Shown here one piece after another: positions 12,821 through 26,200 of a stretch of DNA of 64,000 bases (position 1 is the stretch's first letter; every line of letters begins with the position of its first letter). The stretch lies in the NCBI GenBank assembly GCA_024803745.1, contig JANJXV010000013.1:30980001-31044000 (forward strand), written 5' to 3'. The position numbers were made by a program, and so were the translations under genes. Below the pieces are notes generated by a model. The model did no database searches, had not been told where the DNA came from, and worked only from the letters and a program-made list of their open reading frames with translations. This stretch comes from Megascapheus bottae. Its lineage: Eukaryota > Chordata > Mammalia > Rodentia > Geomyidae.

Positions 12821-15800
12821 TGGGCCTTGAACTCAGCCTGAGCACTGTCCTTGGGCTTTCTTGAAGCTAGAGCTCTACCACTTGAGCCACAGCACCACTT
12901 CCAGCATCGTCTATGTATGTGGTACCATGAATGCATGCTAGGCAAGCACACTACAACTCCCGGTTCAATTTCTGTTCTTTTTGTTAGTACTCAGTGTCAA
13001 AGCAAGTGAAGATTTGCTTTCCATGTCTTTTTGTATTTTGTCATTGATTCTACAATATTTTCTATTAGCTTTTGATTCTGTTATTATGTGTTGAGAACTG
13101 AAACCATAAAAGTTGTCCTTTGAAGAAAATCTTTTCACTGAGTCATTCTTCTCTATATTCTCAGTGATCCAGAACTAATGACAATGCATGAACCAAAAGG
13201 AGCATTCATATTTCAGTCCCATAAAACCTTTGTTTAGAAGAGTCATTCTTTATCATACACTTATGCAGACTGCAGACCTTCAGTACATATCCATAACCTT
13301 TCCACATTTCTAAAGAACATACTATGAGACGTGAAATCTCTCAAGTAACCATAAGGGTCCTCTAAGATATATTTGCATTGCACACAGGAAAAAAAATAAT
13401 CTCCTACAAAGTTCTCCTTTCTTCATGTGAACTATGTTTACCTGTAGATGAAGACTTTCTTACAGAGCAAAGAACAGTTAGTTTAGTTCGGGGACTATTT
13501 TCACAGACGTTTGCCAAAAAGCAAAACTCACACAGTTGTGTGGTTTTCTTTTTCATTGGCATATACATAAAAAAATGCACCAAACCTCTTGTGATATTTA
13601 CCCTTGTCTCTATGCCCCAGCTATTTCTGAGCACTTTCTCTCTGAGATGCAATTCACTAGAACCTTGAAAGACAATTCACTGAACAAGAAGTAAAAGAGT
13701 ATTTTAAAAGAATAGCATCCCTATAGGACAGAAAAAGACTTGAAATCTGTATCTTACCTCTCTGTTGCCTTTGCCTTGTTAGGGACCAGATTCGTGGGTT
13801 AATGAAGACCAAAGAATGTATTCGTAGGTAGAAGTGCAGAAAGATTGATGCCCTACAGATTAGATAAACCATTTCAAAGTCAGAAGCTCAATTCAGTTCA
13901 GATGGATAGAAGGTCCAAACTCTTGAAATAACACACTGAAAATCAGCATATTCCATGAATCTTTAAAGAACCCTTTTGTGTCTTTTTGTTTCTGAACTCA
14001 GGACTCTGGAATGTGTTTACCCCTCAGAAGGATGTCTTATACAAATGGCTCCTTAAATGCCAGCATGAATGTGCATAATGTTTATGATGTGTGAAACTCA
14101 TGTTTAAGGAAGTATATATTAGAAAGACCATAAATTAAATTAGGAAGGCTGGTTCATACCTTAAACATTCCATCATTTTCCATTCTGTTTATATATCCAA
14201 GCCCAAATATGTAAATTTGTTTTTAAGGTAGGCTCCTGAAAAACAATTTAATCTAGTCACATGTATTTTCTTTTATGCCCCGAAAAGTTATGTATTGCAA
14301 TTGAGGGGAGAGCTTTTCAATTTTTTTCTTGATGTTAAAAATATTCTGTGTAGATATCACATTAATGATTTCCAGGTGGATTTGAGGAAATATGGTGCTA
14401 CATCTCCTGAAAACTGGAGGATTTTACATTCAGGACAATATGATGATCTTAGCAACTAGTTATTCATAGCACGGTGCGTGAAAGTCATGCTCAAATGAGT
14501 GTGTGAAGACCCTACATTGAGACATCAATTCAGTGATGAGCTGAGGATCTTGGTCTCTGATGACAGCAAAACTCCTTTCAGGGTGTTCCAAAAGGAAAGT
14601 TATGCTAAAAAAAAAATTGTAAACTCTGAAGATTTTTTTTTTATCCTAGTCTTGAATGCTGTCCCTGGGCTCTGTTTTTGTTTGTTTGTTTTATTTTGTT
14701 TTGCTTTTTGCCAGTCCTGAGCTTAAGGTCAGGGCCTGAGCACTGTCCTTGGATTTTTCTCTACCACTGGAGCCTCAGCACCACTTCTGGCTTTTTCTAA
14801 GTATGTGGTACCAAGGAATTGAACTCGAGTCTTCGTGCATGCTAGGCAAGCACTCTACCACTAGGCCAAACTCCCAGCCTGAAGATTTTTTTAAACCATT
14901 GCAACCAGGCTAAGAGTGTAGAGCACTAGCTTAGCATGAAAGACACTTTAGGTTCAACTCTTAGCATGACACACACACAAAAAAGATAGATAGATGATAG
15001 ATAGATAGATAGATAGATAGTCTGAAAGTGAAAGCTTGAAAATTAGAAAATATTGGTAGCCTTGTCTATGCTGGATATTGTGTTGATGGCCTTGCTTTTT
15101 AACTAGAATCTCTGAAATTTGTGAATTTTCAGAGTGTATATAGAAATAAAGAGGGAGGAAAAAAACACATTTCTCAGCTATCTACAGCTTTTTGCAAAAG
15201 AAACAAGACAGAAAGTAAAAGTTCATTAAAATGTGCTTCAAAGATATGTCTCCCAAATAGACCCCTCCTTCTTGAATGTACTAACTCAGGCTCAAGTATA
15301 ACTCAAATACAAATGCAATGATTTAAAAACAATAGCATCTTTCAAGAATGTTCTTTTATTTCCCCAGAATCTAGTCATTCAAACTACCAGAAAAGTGATA
15401 CTGGCCTGAAGTTCAAAAGGTCTGGACCAGTGAATACATTAGCATACATTAAAGAAGAAATGTCTCATTGAGTTTTAAACTTGGAAGAGCTCATTTCATT
15501 TCACAGATGATGACTAGTCATGTTGTTGCAATGTTGTGCAATGAGCCCTACTCCTTAGATTTTCCCTGCTTTCAAAAGCCTGCCCAGCAGCCAATGCTTA
15601 TCTTCAAATGTCTATGCTTGAGCAAGTTCTGACAAAACATTCCTCATTGTAACTCCGTACTGCTTTCCTTTATAAAGTGAAGATTAAGTGATGGACATCC
15701 AGGCACAGGATATTAAAATATGTGTGATGACATTATTTTAAATAATCAAATATTTGCATACTGGTGTGCAAAGTAATTTGAACCAGTATCCATTTGAATG

Positions 15801-18800
15801 CTGGGGATCACTCTCCTAGGTTTGTCTAACTAGCGTTGAAAATGATGAGGCATATAACTGGAACCTCTGCTCTATTCTATATGAAATCTCAATGCTAAAA
15901 TTATCTATTACATATTCTTGCCATGGAGATTAGAAGAAACATCAGTCCCTGAGCCAAAGTTCTAGAAACTTCAAGTTGTCAACAAATATTAGCTATTATT
16001 ACTACATTTACTATTGGTCTGTGGGCAAGGCTGTACTAAACCTTTGTGTAATCACATTGCATGATCACAAATGACTTCCAGATAAATATAATTGTCTTTG
16101 TTTTTTATATTGATAAAAAAGAACTATATATGGTACATTAAAAATAAAAACATCAGCAATTTAAAAAACCCTCCTCTTTCCATATCTTGTGGTTCATTTT
16201 GATTAGCATCATCTTATATGGTCAGATGTACATAGCTATTGAGCTATTATGATCCTCTGCTAGGACTATCCTAGATAGATACTAATTATTACATCTGAGG
16301 GAAACCATAGAGCCTGTGTTTCTTTGGCTCTGGCTTATTTCATCTAAAATGATTTTTTCTAAGTCCAATTCCTTACAAATGGGGTGATGTTATTCATTCT
16401 CATAGAAGCATAGAATTCCGTTGTGTATAAGTACCACATCTCCTTGATCCATTCATCTACTGAGGGGCATCTGGGTTGGCTCCATATCTTAACTATGGTA
16501 AACAATGCTTCAATGAACATAGTTGTGCTGGTAACTTTATTGTGGCCTTGTTTGTGATCATTTGGGTAAATGTCCAGAAATGGGATTGCTGGATCAAAGG
16601 GCAGTTCTGTTTAGTCTTTTGAGGAACCTCCATATTACTTTCCAAAGTGGTTGAACCAGTTTACATTCCCACAATGTAGTAGCTTTCTCTATTAGCCACA
16701 TCAATGCCAGCATCTACAATTACTTGATTTCATGTTATTGACCATTTCAGCTAGGGTGAAATGGAATATGGAATCTATTGTTTGTTTGTTTTGGTTGGTC
16801 ATGGTGCTTGAACTCAGGGCCTGGGCACTGTCCCTGAGCTTTTCAGCTCAAGGCTATCACTCTACCACTTGAGCCACAGCACCACTTTTGGTTTCCTGGA
16901 CTGGCTTTGAACCAAGATCCTCAGATCTCAGCCTTCTGTGTGGCTAGGGTTACAGGTATGAACCACAGGCGCCTAGAGGAAGCTGTTATCTTTAAACAAC
17001 CAGAAATGTTGGCAATAAAGGCATCAATAGCCTAATTGTGTCCTTCCCAAATACACACACCTACTCACTACTGAAAATGTCCTCATGCAACTAGCTGGTG
17101 GGAAATTAGGAAATGGCTTTCTACATCTAGGTTTATCTTGTCATGACTGATGTTAGTATTTCACACCTTAAAAAAATTTCTAGCCTGTGAGGACAACAGA
17201 GGAAATGATTTCCAGTCCACAAATACTGCAAGAAGCACTGACCCATAATTCACTCTTATCCTGGGGCACTGGTGTTCGTTTCCATAAGATGGGATATTCC
17301 CCAGTTAGAAAAGTGAAGCCTTGCTCATGATGGCATTAAGACTATATATTCTCATGCTGTCACTTGTTGGAAAAGTTGGCTGACTTATGACAGTTTCCTT
17401 CCCAAGATCAGAAAAGAATCAAATAAATCAGCTAGTGTTCTCTGTCTCCAGAACAGTTATTAATATCACAGTTGTTTCCCCTGCAAAATTACTATTTCCT
17501 CAGTGTTATGCTTCCTTTGGGAGATCCTAGCTTGCAAGCCAGTTATGTTTTATAGTTGTCTTCTGTTTTCTCACATAAATATTATTTTTATTTATTTTTA
17601 TTGTAATGTATAGAGGGGTTACAGTTATATTCACCAGATAGAGGCTGCATTACTTCTCACATATTGATACCTTTTTTATGTTTTTGTCCCTATTTCCCTC
17701 CCTCCACCCCCTCCCAATCATCTTGTTTTCCCCCTTCCCTTTCTTATTTCAAATAAACAAATATGCAATATACCAGGTAACAAAGTCAGATACTGTAACA
17801 ATGTGAGATTAACCAAAGGGCAACAAAGGAGAAGAGAAATAACATAGTACATTAAGAACAACAATCACACAAGATAAAGCTCTTGTTTCCATATCCTAGA
17901 GATCCTTTCATTTACCCTCACCCTATATGGCCTTATGCATCTAGGTTTTTAGCTATTGTAATCCTCTGCTAGGAAAGTCCTAGGTTTGTACTAATTATTA
18001 CAAATGAGGGAAACCACTGAGCCTATGTTCCTTTGAGTCTTGCTTACTTCACTTAATATGATTTTTTCCAAGTCTTTCCATTTCCTTACAAATAGGACAA
18101 TGTCATTCTTTCTGATGGCAGCATAGAATTCCATTGTGTATAAATACCACATCTTGTTGATCCAACCATCTCCTGAGGGGCATCTGTGTTGGTTCCATAT
18201 CTTGGCTATGGTAAATAGTGTTGCAATGAACATCATTGTCCTAGTGGCTTTAGTATGTCCTTGTTTCTGGGTTTTGGGGTAAATGCCAAGGAGTGTAATT
18301 GCTGGGTCATAGGGGAGCTCTATGTTTAGTCTTTTGAGGAACCTCCACACTGCTTTCCATATTGGTTGAACAAGTTTGCACTCCCACCAACCGTGTAGTA
18401 GTGATCCCTCCTGGCCACATCCCTGCCAGCAACTATTGTTATTAGATTTCTTGATCAGAGCCAACATTTAGCTAACTAGAATGAGATAGCTAAGGGAAGG
18501 CATTTGGCCTATTTCCTTCTGCTCTTCCATTTTATGGGTACAATATTCTTACCTTTTCTTACTGTGGCTAATTTGGTTGGCTGCAAAGAACAGCTTGATT
18601 TTAGAGATGGCCTCTAATCAGGTGAAATAATAAGAAAGAACTGTGACTTCTCTTCCTTCCAGTTAAGCATTTTGATTTCATCATCTGTTGGAGTTCTACA
18701 AACAGATGATATCAGGGCTAATTCTGAGCAGTTTTTAGGCAAAGAAATTTTTAAGAACTTCGATCAAAGACACATTTATAATCTGAACAGCATTCCCCCA

Positions 18801-21800
18801 ATAAATGGCACTTATGGGAAAACCAATTATCCATCAGACACTACTATGGGTAAGAGCCATAGGTACATGGGCTCCGAGGTGCTAGGCATGCCTGAAATGA
18901 CTTGCATTTAGTCAACTCATTGATAGATCAACAATTAGCTCTAATGAACTAACCCTTTGTGGAGGTTACCACTTTGTGTAAAACCAGCATAACCCCATCT
19001 AGATTGTTTCTTTCTTTTCTTCCTTCCCAGAATGCCAATATTGGGGGTCCAAGCTACAGCTACCTACTTTGAATTTTGAAGATGTCTTGAGAAATGATGA
19101 ACAAGCATACCAGTGGCTCTCTAGCCTCAAAAAAGTAGGCATTGTGCGACTCACGGGAGCAGCTGACAAGCGAGGAGAAATTACAAAACTTGGGAAAAGG
19201 ATTGGTTTCCTCTATCTCACATTTTATGGGTGAGTCGCCTGGTGACTTAGAGTCCCACCACATTCATACTTTCACCTATTTCCCAGAATGATGTCCTCTT
19301 TGAATAAAGGTACAGAAATGTCCACATTTTATTATCTTTAAGTAGTTGTATAAAGGTATTGCCATTCAACAAAGCAGTTTATAAATACAAATGCATCTTG
19401 AGCGATGTAACCCCATTCGTCATTCTCCCCATCCCTCTCCCTTTCCTTCAATTTGATTAATTTTGTAGAATATGCATTGAATTTTATAACCGTTTTCTCC
19501 TACACTCCCTCTCTGCTGAGGATTTTAAGATCTGACTAGTTATAAGTGGTACATTAGGCTGCCCAGGATTTCAAAATAAAATGATTCATCAAGTTTTATT
19601 TTCTCATAGATCTGTAAGATAGGAGTCCAAGATCAAGATGACATCTGTTTTCTAGCTTAAAGTTACTCCCTTCAAATGTACCTGCACAGTCATCTTTCTG
19701 TGTGCAGCAAACTATCATCTCTTCCTCTTCCTGTTGTTGCTGAATTAGGACCTTCCATTTTCTGCTTCATTCAACATTAACTACCACCTTAAAGGACCTG
19801 TCTCCAAATACACCTAGGGTTAATTTTCTTTATGATAATAAGACAGAAGATTCTGTTTCTTTAAGTCTCTACAAAAGCTCATTTTGAAATCTTTAAAGTT
19901 TTATCTCTCAAGAGCTGACACAAAAAAAAGTTTGTGGCAAATTAAAACTAGTCACAAGATGTGTATGACATAAAAAGTATGACTAATGTCAGAAATATGA
20001 GCCTATGAGTTTTTACATAATTGATTTTAACTGTGGAACAAGACTATTTTTATAAAAAAATTCCCTAGGAAATAGCATTAGAAATCCAAATATTAACAAC
20101 AGAGAGCACTTATCTGGAAGTGAGGGGTACAATTGAATTTCTCAAGATAGATGGATCCAGTTACTAGCAAGTGAGAAAGTGAAAGGGACCATCAACATTT
20201 GAATGCTGCAAACTGGTGGCACATGGGCTATTTGAGATGTGTTTGGCGTGGCTCACATGATGTTGAAAGAAAATGGAATTTCTTGTCAGCACTTAAAAAC
20301 TCACAGAGTTTAAATTTATTTTTTCATATATTGTTATTGTAATTAATAGAAGGGTTACATTATATTCACCAGCTAGAAGGTGCATTACATTACTTCACAC
20401 ACATTGATACCCTTTTCATGTCTTGATCCCCATTTCCCTCCCCCAACCCCTGCCCTGGATCTTGTTTTCCCCTCTTCCTTTGGTTATTTCAAATAACCAA
20501 ATAAACATATATACAATATATCAGATAGCAAGGTAAAATACAGTAACCATATGAGATAACCAAGGGACAGCCAAAGAGATGAGAGATAGTACATTAAGGA
20601 CAACAATCACTCCTATTGCTTTTGTTTCTATATCCTGGAGTATGACGCTAAATAGAGTTTAAATTTATATGGATTTGTGTTGGTTCTTTTTTTTAGCTCA
20701 AGTCTAACAAGAACCGAATTGCTGGCCTAAAACCTGACATATCAAATACTTGTGGTACATGAACATTAGGAGTACCTTACAGTGTTTGTCTAATTCCTCT
20801 TCTCACCCTCAAAACTACAAGGGTCTTGTTAACATTTGAGTTTGCCATCCTTAATCTAGAATGAGACCTTGGCTAATGTCATGGATAAAAAAAAAGATCA
20901 GAAATATTCAATTACTTGCCCTCAATAGTTTGAGCACTTTTTTTTGTTTTGTTTTATTTGGTTCTTTTTTCATGTCAGATGATTTAGACCTGGGACACTC
21001 AATCCTCACCCGCAGTTTAAGAATTTATTTATACCATTAGCATACTCGCCTTCCAGAGAATGTATGTCTCCTCAATCTGCAAGCATTTGTGGTGTTTTAA
21101 AATTTATAACAATAAGTAACTAGAAGGATAATAATTGAAATTATTAACAGTCACAGGTGTAGTATGTGTTTATTCTTCTAAGATATCTGAAATGGATTTT
21201 AGCCTCTCCATTCATTAATAAATAATCTCAAGTCTAATGAACTTATTTGCAACACAACCTCTCACAAATATTAATACAGGAATAAAAAATATAAGTCCAG
21301 GCTTCCCTGTCACTGTTTCATATTTCACTATCAAAAATAAGAAGTATTTGAAAATCTGCTTTCAAACACTGGAATTAAAAAATTAAATTCCTCTAAATTA
21401 TTTCATAAATGACTAAAAAAAACTTTTAGTATCTATTCTAGATACTCCACAATTTCATAACAGTAATTGATCTTGAAAGCCCTTTTGAGATGTTCCCTAA
21501 CTCCACCCACCCACCCACCCATCTTGCTTTCAGTATCCTAATCCTAATTTATGATTTGTTTCTGCCAGTCCCATAAAATAGCTTACTAACTTGGGCACTA
21601 ATCTAGTATTGTGACATTTAGTGCAATCGATATTAAGTTCTGTTTCAAAACAAATCAAAACCTACTAATATGTGTCCATTTCATTTATACAAGACTTTCC
21701 CCATATAACCAGGGAAGTTGTTTCTACTCTGTAGTTCTTTCTGTAATCACTCAAATTATACATGGCAAGAAATACATTTTTGACACTTGACCTCTATTTC

Positions 21801-23224
21801 CACAAAAAAATAATCCTCTAACTTGAAGACTTACTGGAAGAATCTGACAGTGATTGCTGGGTTGTTGTGTTTTTTTTTTCCAGCTAAACAAATAGTTTCT
21901 TTAAAGTTGCCTGTTTTTTCTACTTTTCCTCTCACAAATGTGCCTTAACCGTTTGGTGTCATGAGAGTTAAAAGAATACTCAGGAGTATCCCTTCATATT
22001 AAAAAAAAAATCTACAAAAGTGCATTGCAGGGCAAGGAGTTTGGCCTAGTGGTAGAGTGCTTGCCTAGCATGCACAAAGACCCAGGTTCGATTCCTCGGT
22101 ACCACATGAATAGAAAAAAGCTGGAAGTGGTGCTGAGGCTCAAGTGGTAGAGCTCTAGCCCTGAGAAAGTCCAAGGACAGGACTCGGGCCCTGAGCTCAA
22201 GCCCAGACTGGCAAAAAAAAAAAAAGTGCATTGCAATTTGGGCTACATGTTGGAATAGGAATTTTTTAATGTAATTATCTCCAGAGATTTTTCTTTGATG
22301 GGAACTCTAAATGACTTGAACATCAGGGCTTCAAGACTTGGTAAGTGATTCTCATATGCAGCTAACTTTGAGAACCATTGTTGAGACCAAGGGCTACTTC
22401 AACACAAGCTTATCTCAATTTCAGTAAAAGTTGGGTGATTTAAATCTTTAGCCCTCTCATAAATACATGCATTTTTAAAACTAAGTTCCTCTTTCTGTAT
22501 TGTTTGTTTCTGGATCTGATTTACCTCCAAAAGAGAAACAATAGTGGCCTTAAACCCAGTCCCCATATTTATTATTTCTATTTTTCCATTAACAATGTGT
22601 GTCTTTCTCTTGTTTGAAAAGTAATTGATGAATGAGTAAAATGAATGAAGACAGACAATAAATAATGGAAAGAAGGAATTTTCAAAAATGTAATAGCTAC
22701 AGGGAAAGAACACTGGGAGCAAGTTAAACTTTACTTTTTAGTTAAGATCTGTCAAGGACCTTTGTGAAGGAACTTGCTTCAATGCCAAAATCATAAATAG
22801 TTTGTGGTACTACTTCAGATATACCACTCTCTGGTAATAAATACCTACCAAACTAGCACATTTCTACTCACATAAAGCTACTAATTTGGACAATTTTAAA
22901 TTCATGTATCTAATGTGAGAAATAAGAATATCTGTGTATTATATCTATTATATATATGATCAGTAATCATTGATTAAGTGGCTGGTTGGAAAAAATAATA
23001 GATTTCAACAATCCATGCAGTCTTCATATGCAGTAGAAAAGGCATAAAGGGTAAATGAACAAATGCATGTCTAGATTTTCTTAAAGACTAGAAAGGCAGA
23101 TGATTTAAATTGTTATGACATTTCATAATTGTAAATTTATGTTTAACTAAAAGAAAATGGTAATCAAGTTGGGGACAAAAGTGCTTTTTTTGTTGGTTGT
23201 GGTGGTGGTGGTGGTGGTGGTGGG

Positions 23225-23268
<44 letters not shown>

Positions 23269-26200
23269 AAACTTGAGAAATGCTCAGTAACTTTAATGTG
23301 TTGACGATAACAGCTAAGGATGGAAAAAATAAAACCCACCAGCTATTTTGCACATAAAAACAGCAAGATATGGACCGGGAGTTTGCCCTAGTGGTTAAAG
23401 TGCTTGCCTAGCATGCATGAAGACCCGGGTTCGATTCCTCGGTACCACATATAGAAAAAAACCCAGAAGTGGTGCTGCGGCTCAAGTGGTAGAGCTCTAG
23501 CCTTGAGAAAGTCCAAGGACAGTGCTCAGGCCCTGAGCTCAAGCCCAGGACTGGCAAAAAAAAAAAAACCAGCAAGGTATAACAAGATCACCTTTTTTGG
23601 GTGATGTAAACCTTTGAAGGAATCCTGGCGGCTTCATTATTTGCTCACCAAACAATAACAGGAATAGCAGTAGCAGAAGAAGAAATAGTAATTAGTAATT
23701 AAATAACTTGCTGTAATCCTTTAAGGAAAGATGCTAACACTGAATAAATTATCAGAATTTTATGGACTGGTTTCATTCAGTAAAAAATAATCATTGTAAA
23801 CTATACCTGCCTGTTGTTATTTCCAATGATGATACCCCCATTTTTTTTTTTGCCAGTCCTGGGCTTGAGCTCAGGGCCTGAGCACTGTCCTTGGGTTTTC
23901 TCAAGGCTAGAGCTCTACCACTTGAGTCTCAGCACCACTTTCGGCTTTTTTTTTCTATGTATGTGGTACTGAGGAATCGAACCCGGGTCTTAATGCATGC
24001 TAGGCAAGCACTTTAACCACTAGGCCAAACTCCCAACCCAATACCTCCATTTTTTTAATTAAAGAACTTATTGACATTGATTTTTACATCATATTACAAA
24101 TGATGTGTTCAAGTATTCAAGAAGGGAATCTCTATATACAATCACTGCCACTTAGATTTTAGAACATAATTAAAATTAGGCCGAGGTTTTGTATGTCATG
24201 TATACATATTAATCTATGTAATAAAACATTATGTCTATAGAGTCACAAATTTTTATGTCTATGTAGTTGTGTTTATATTTCCAATACCATGTCCATAACA
24301 TTGGGTAGGCAAATATTGAGTCATCAGTCTTGTACCGTTTGAATCTTATAGCCACACATTAAGGACATCATGCACCTTTTGTTCCTTTGGTCTTGACTTG
24401 TCTCACTCAACATGATTCGCTCTAGATTCGTCCACTTCCCTGTGAATGTCATTATTTTATCTCGTCTGTTGGCTATGTAGAATACATATATGTGTTTATA
24501 TATATATACCTCATTTCTTGTATCCATTCATCTGCAGTATGGCATCTGGGTTGTTTCCATCACTTGACTATTGTGAACAGTGCAGAGATGAACATAGCTG
24601 AGCAGGTGTTCTTATTGACAAAAAAATGGAGGTATGCATTCTATCTGATACCTCCATTTTTTTTGGTCGGTCATGGGACTTGACTCAACCTGGGCATTAT
24701 CCCTGAGCTCTTAAGCTCAAGGCTACTGCCCTGCTCCTGGAGCCATAGCTCCACTTCTCATTTTCTAGTGGTTAGTTGGAGATAAGAGTTTCATGAGCTT
24801 TAGTGTCTGGGCTGGCTTTGAACTACAATATTCAGATCTCTGCCTCCTGAGTAGCTAGGATTACAGGAGTGAGCTACCACGCCAAGCTTTTTTAGTTCCA
24901 ATTTTAACCATATAAGCAACCTGAGGTTACTCTTCATCAGAAAGTAAAAGAGAATGAAACTTTTGACCTCAGCTAGCAAGACTATTATATTTCCAGAATT
25001 GAATCCAGATGCTGGGAGTTTTGTTTGTTTTTGCTATGAATGCTTGTGTGGCTTGTGTAAACCAATTGCACTGATAGCAGGAGTTATACTGGTAAGAATA
25101 ATGAAGGTGAAAATGAAAATCTTGTTTCTAAAATATTAACTTTAGAAATATAATAGTAAAGAAGGTGGGGGACTATAAGTAAAACTACTCAAGAAAAATA
25201 AACAAACCTTGATTTTATCTTTTCGAATATTTTTGGAAGATGTACAGTTACTGAGCAATACTTGGAAGGCCACAAGTTGCACTAGAATAAATGCTTGATC
25301 AGACTTGTTTCACAAAAGTTTTAGGAAAAATGGGAGGCCTAGTAGCGGGGGGGGGGGGGTTTGGCCTAGTGGTAGAGTACTTGTCTAGCTTGTCTAGCAT
25401 GCACGAAGACTCAGGTTCGATTCCTTGGTACCACATACATAGAAAAAAAGCTGGAAGTGGTGCTGCAGCTCAAGTGGTAGAGCTCTAGACTTGAGAAAGT
25501 CCAATGACAGTGCTCAGGCCCTGAGCTCAAGCCCCAGGACTGGCAAAAAAGAAAAAGAAAAAGAAAAAAAGAAAAAGAAATGGGAGGTCTGAACACCCTA
25601 GAGTATCTGGATTTCATTACTGCTCAGAGTTGACCATTGAACCAACAAAAAACTAAAGTTTAATCATGGCTTTGCTCTGGGCAATTTGTAGGTGAGACTT
25701 TGGCCTAAGCTTTTTATGTAACTTCCTAGATCTCTCTGAGACTTTGCCACACTCTTTCTTCAGGATTGCTTTCATGCCCTGTATGCCTACTGAGGCCCTG
25801 GGCAAAAGTTTGATGAAAAGAGCACAAAATATGGCTAACTGCTGTCTACTTTTGCATCTACGTAAATACCTTGCATGCAGACTGCATCAGATAAACAAAA
25901 TAATTTCTAGTGAATTGGTTGTCAAGTTTACCAGCCAGAACAGTCAACAATGATACTGAAATGGCTTCTACAGAGTTCAACATCGTAGCCTTCCCAGCAT
26001 CCATTGGATATATGTAAGCATTTCTCAAAGACAACTGTAAAGCAGTTCAGTAGTATTATTTCACATATTTGTTCCTATTAGGGTCTGAGGCCGGATGAGT
26101 GAAAAATAACCTTAGCACTTGGCAACTGGCCACTTAGAAATTGCTCCTACCATTATTAGCACTGCCTCCAAATCTTACTTTGAAACAACTACTTCTTTGA

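Larger units (their letters stand above)
8848..19030 (+). other. BBOX1: BBOX1 intron 2 (phase 1)
   Basis: 10.2 kb, with donor GTAACC and acceptor TTCCTTCCCAG. It holds several L1 3' ends, ID-headed and B1-headed SINEs and (GT)n, (TC)n and (GATA)n tracts, listed separately. Stretches 10780-12280, 12970-14600, 15030-15980 and 16980-17580 show no repeat or gene that I recognise. Confidence 0.9.

Noticed and set aside
13378..13668. Overlapping open frames on both strands (96 and 82 codons)
   Set aside because: Mutual overlap on opposite strands with no known motif. No reason to prefer either as a gene.
22030..22110. tRNA-like sequence with A- and B-box motifs
   Set aside because: It is the head of an ID-type SINE with target-site duplication and no acceptor-stem partner, so not a tRNA gene.
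22399..22722. 107-codon minus-strand open frame in BBOX1 intron 3
   Set aside because: No family similarity recognised, and it lies in unique AT-rich intronic sequence. Likely chance.
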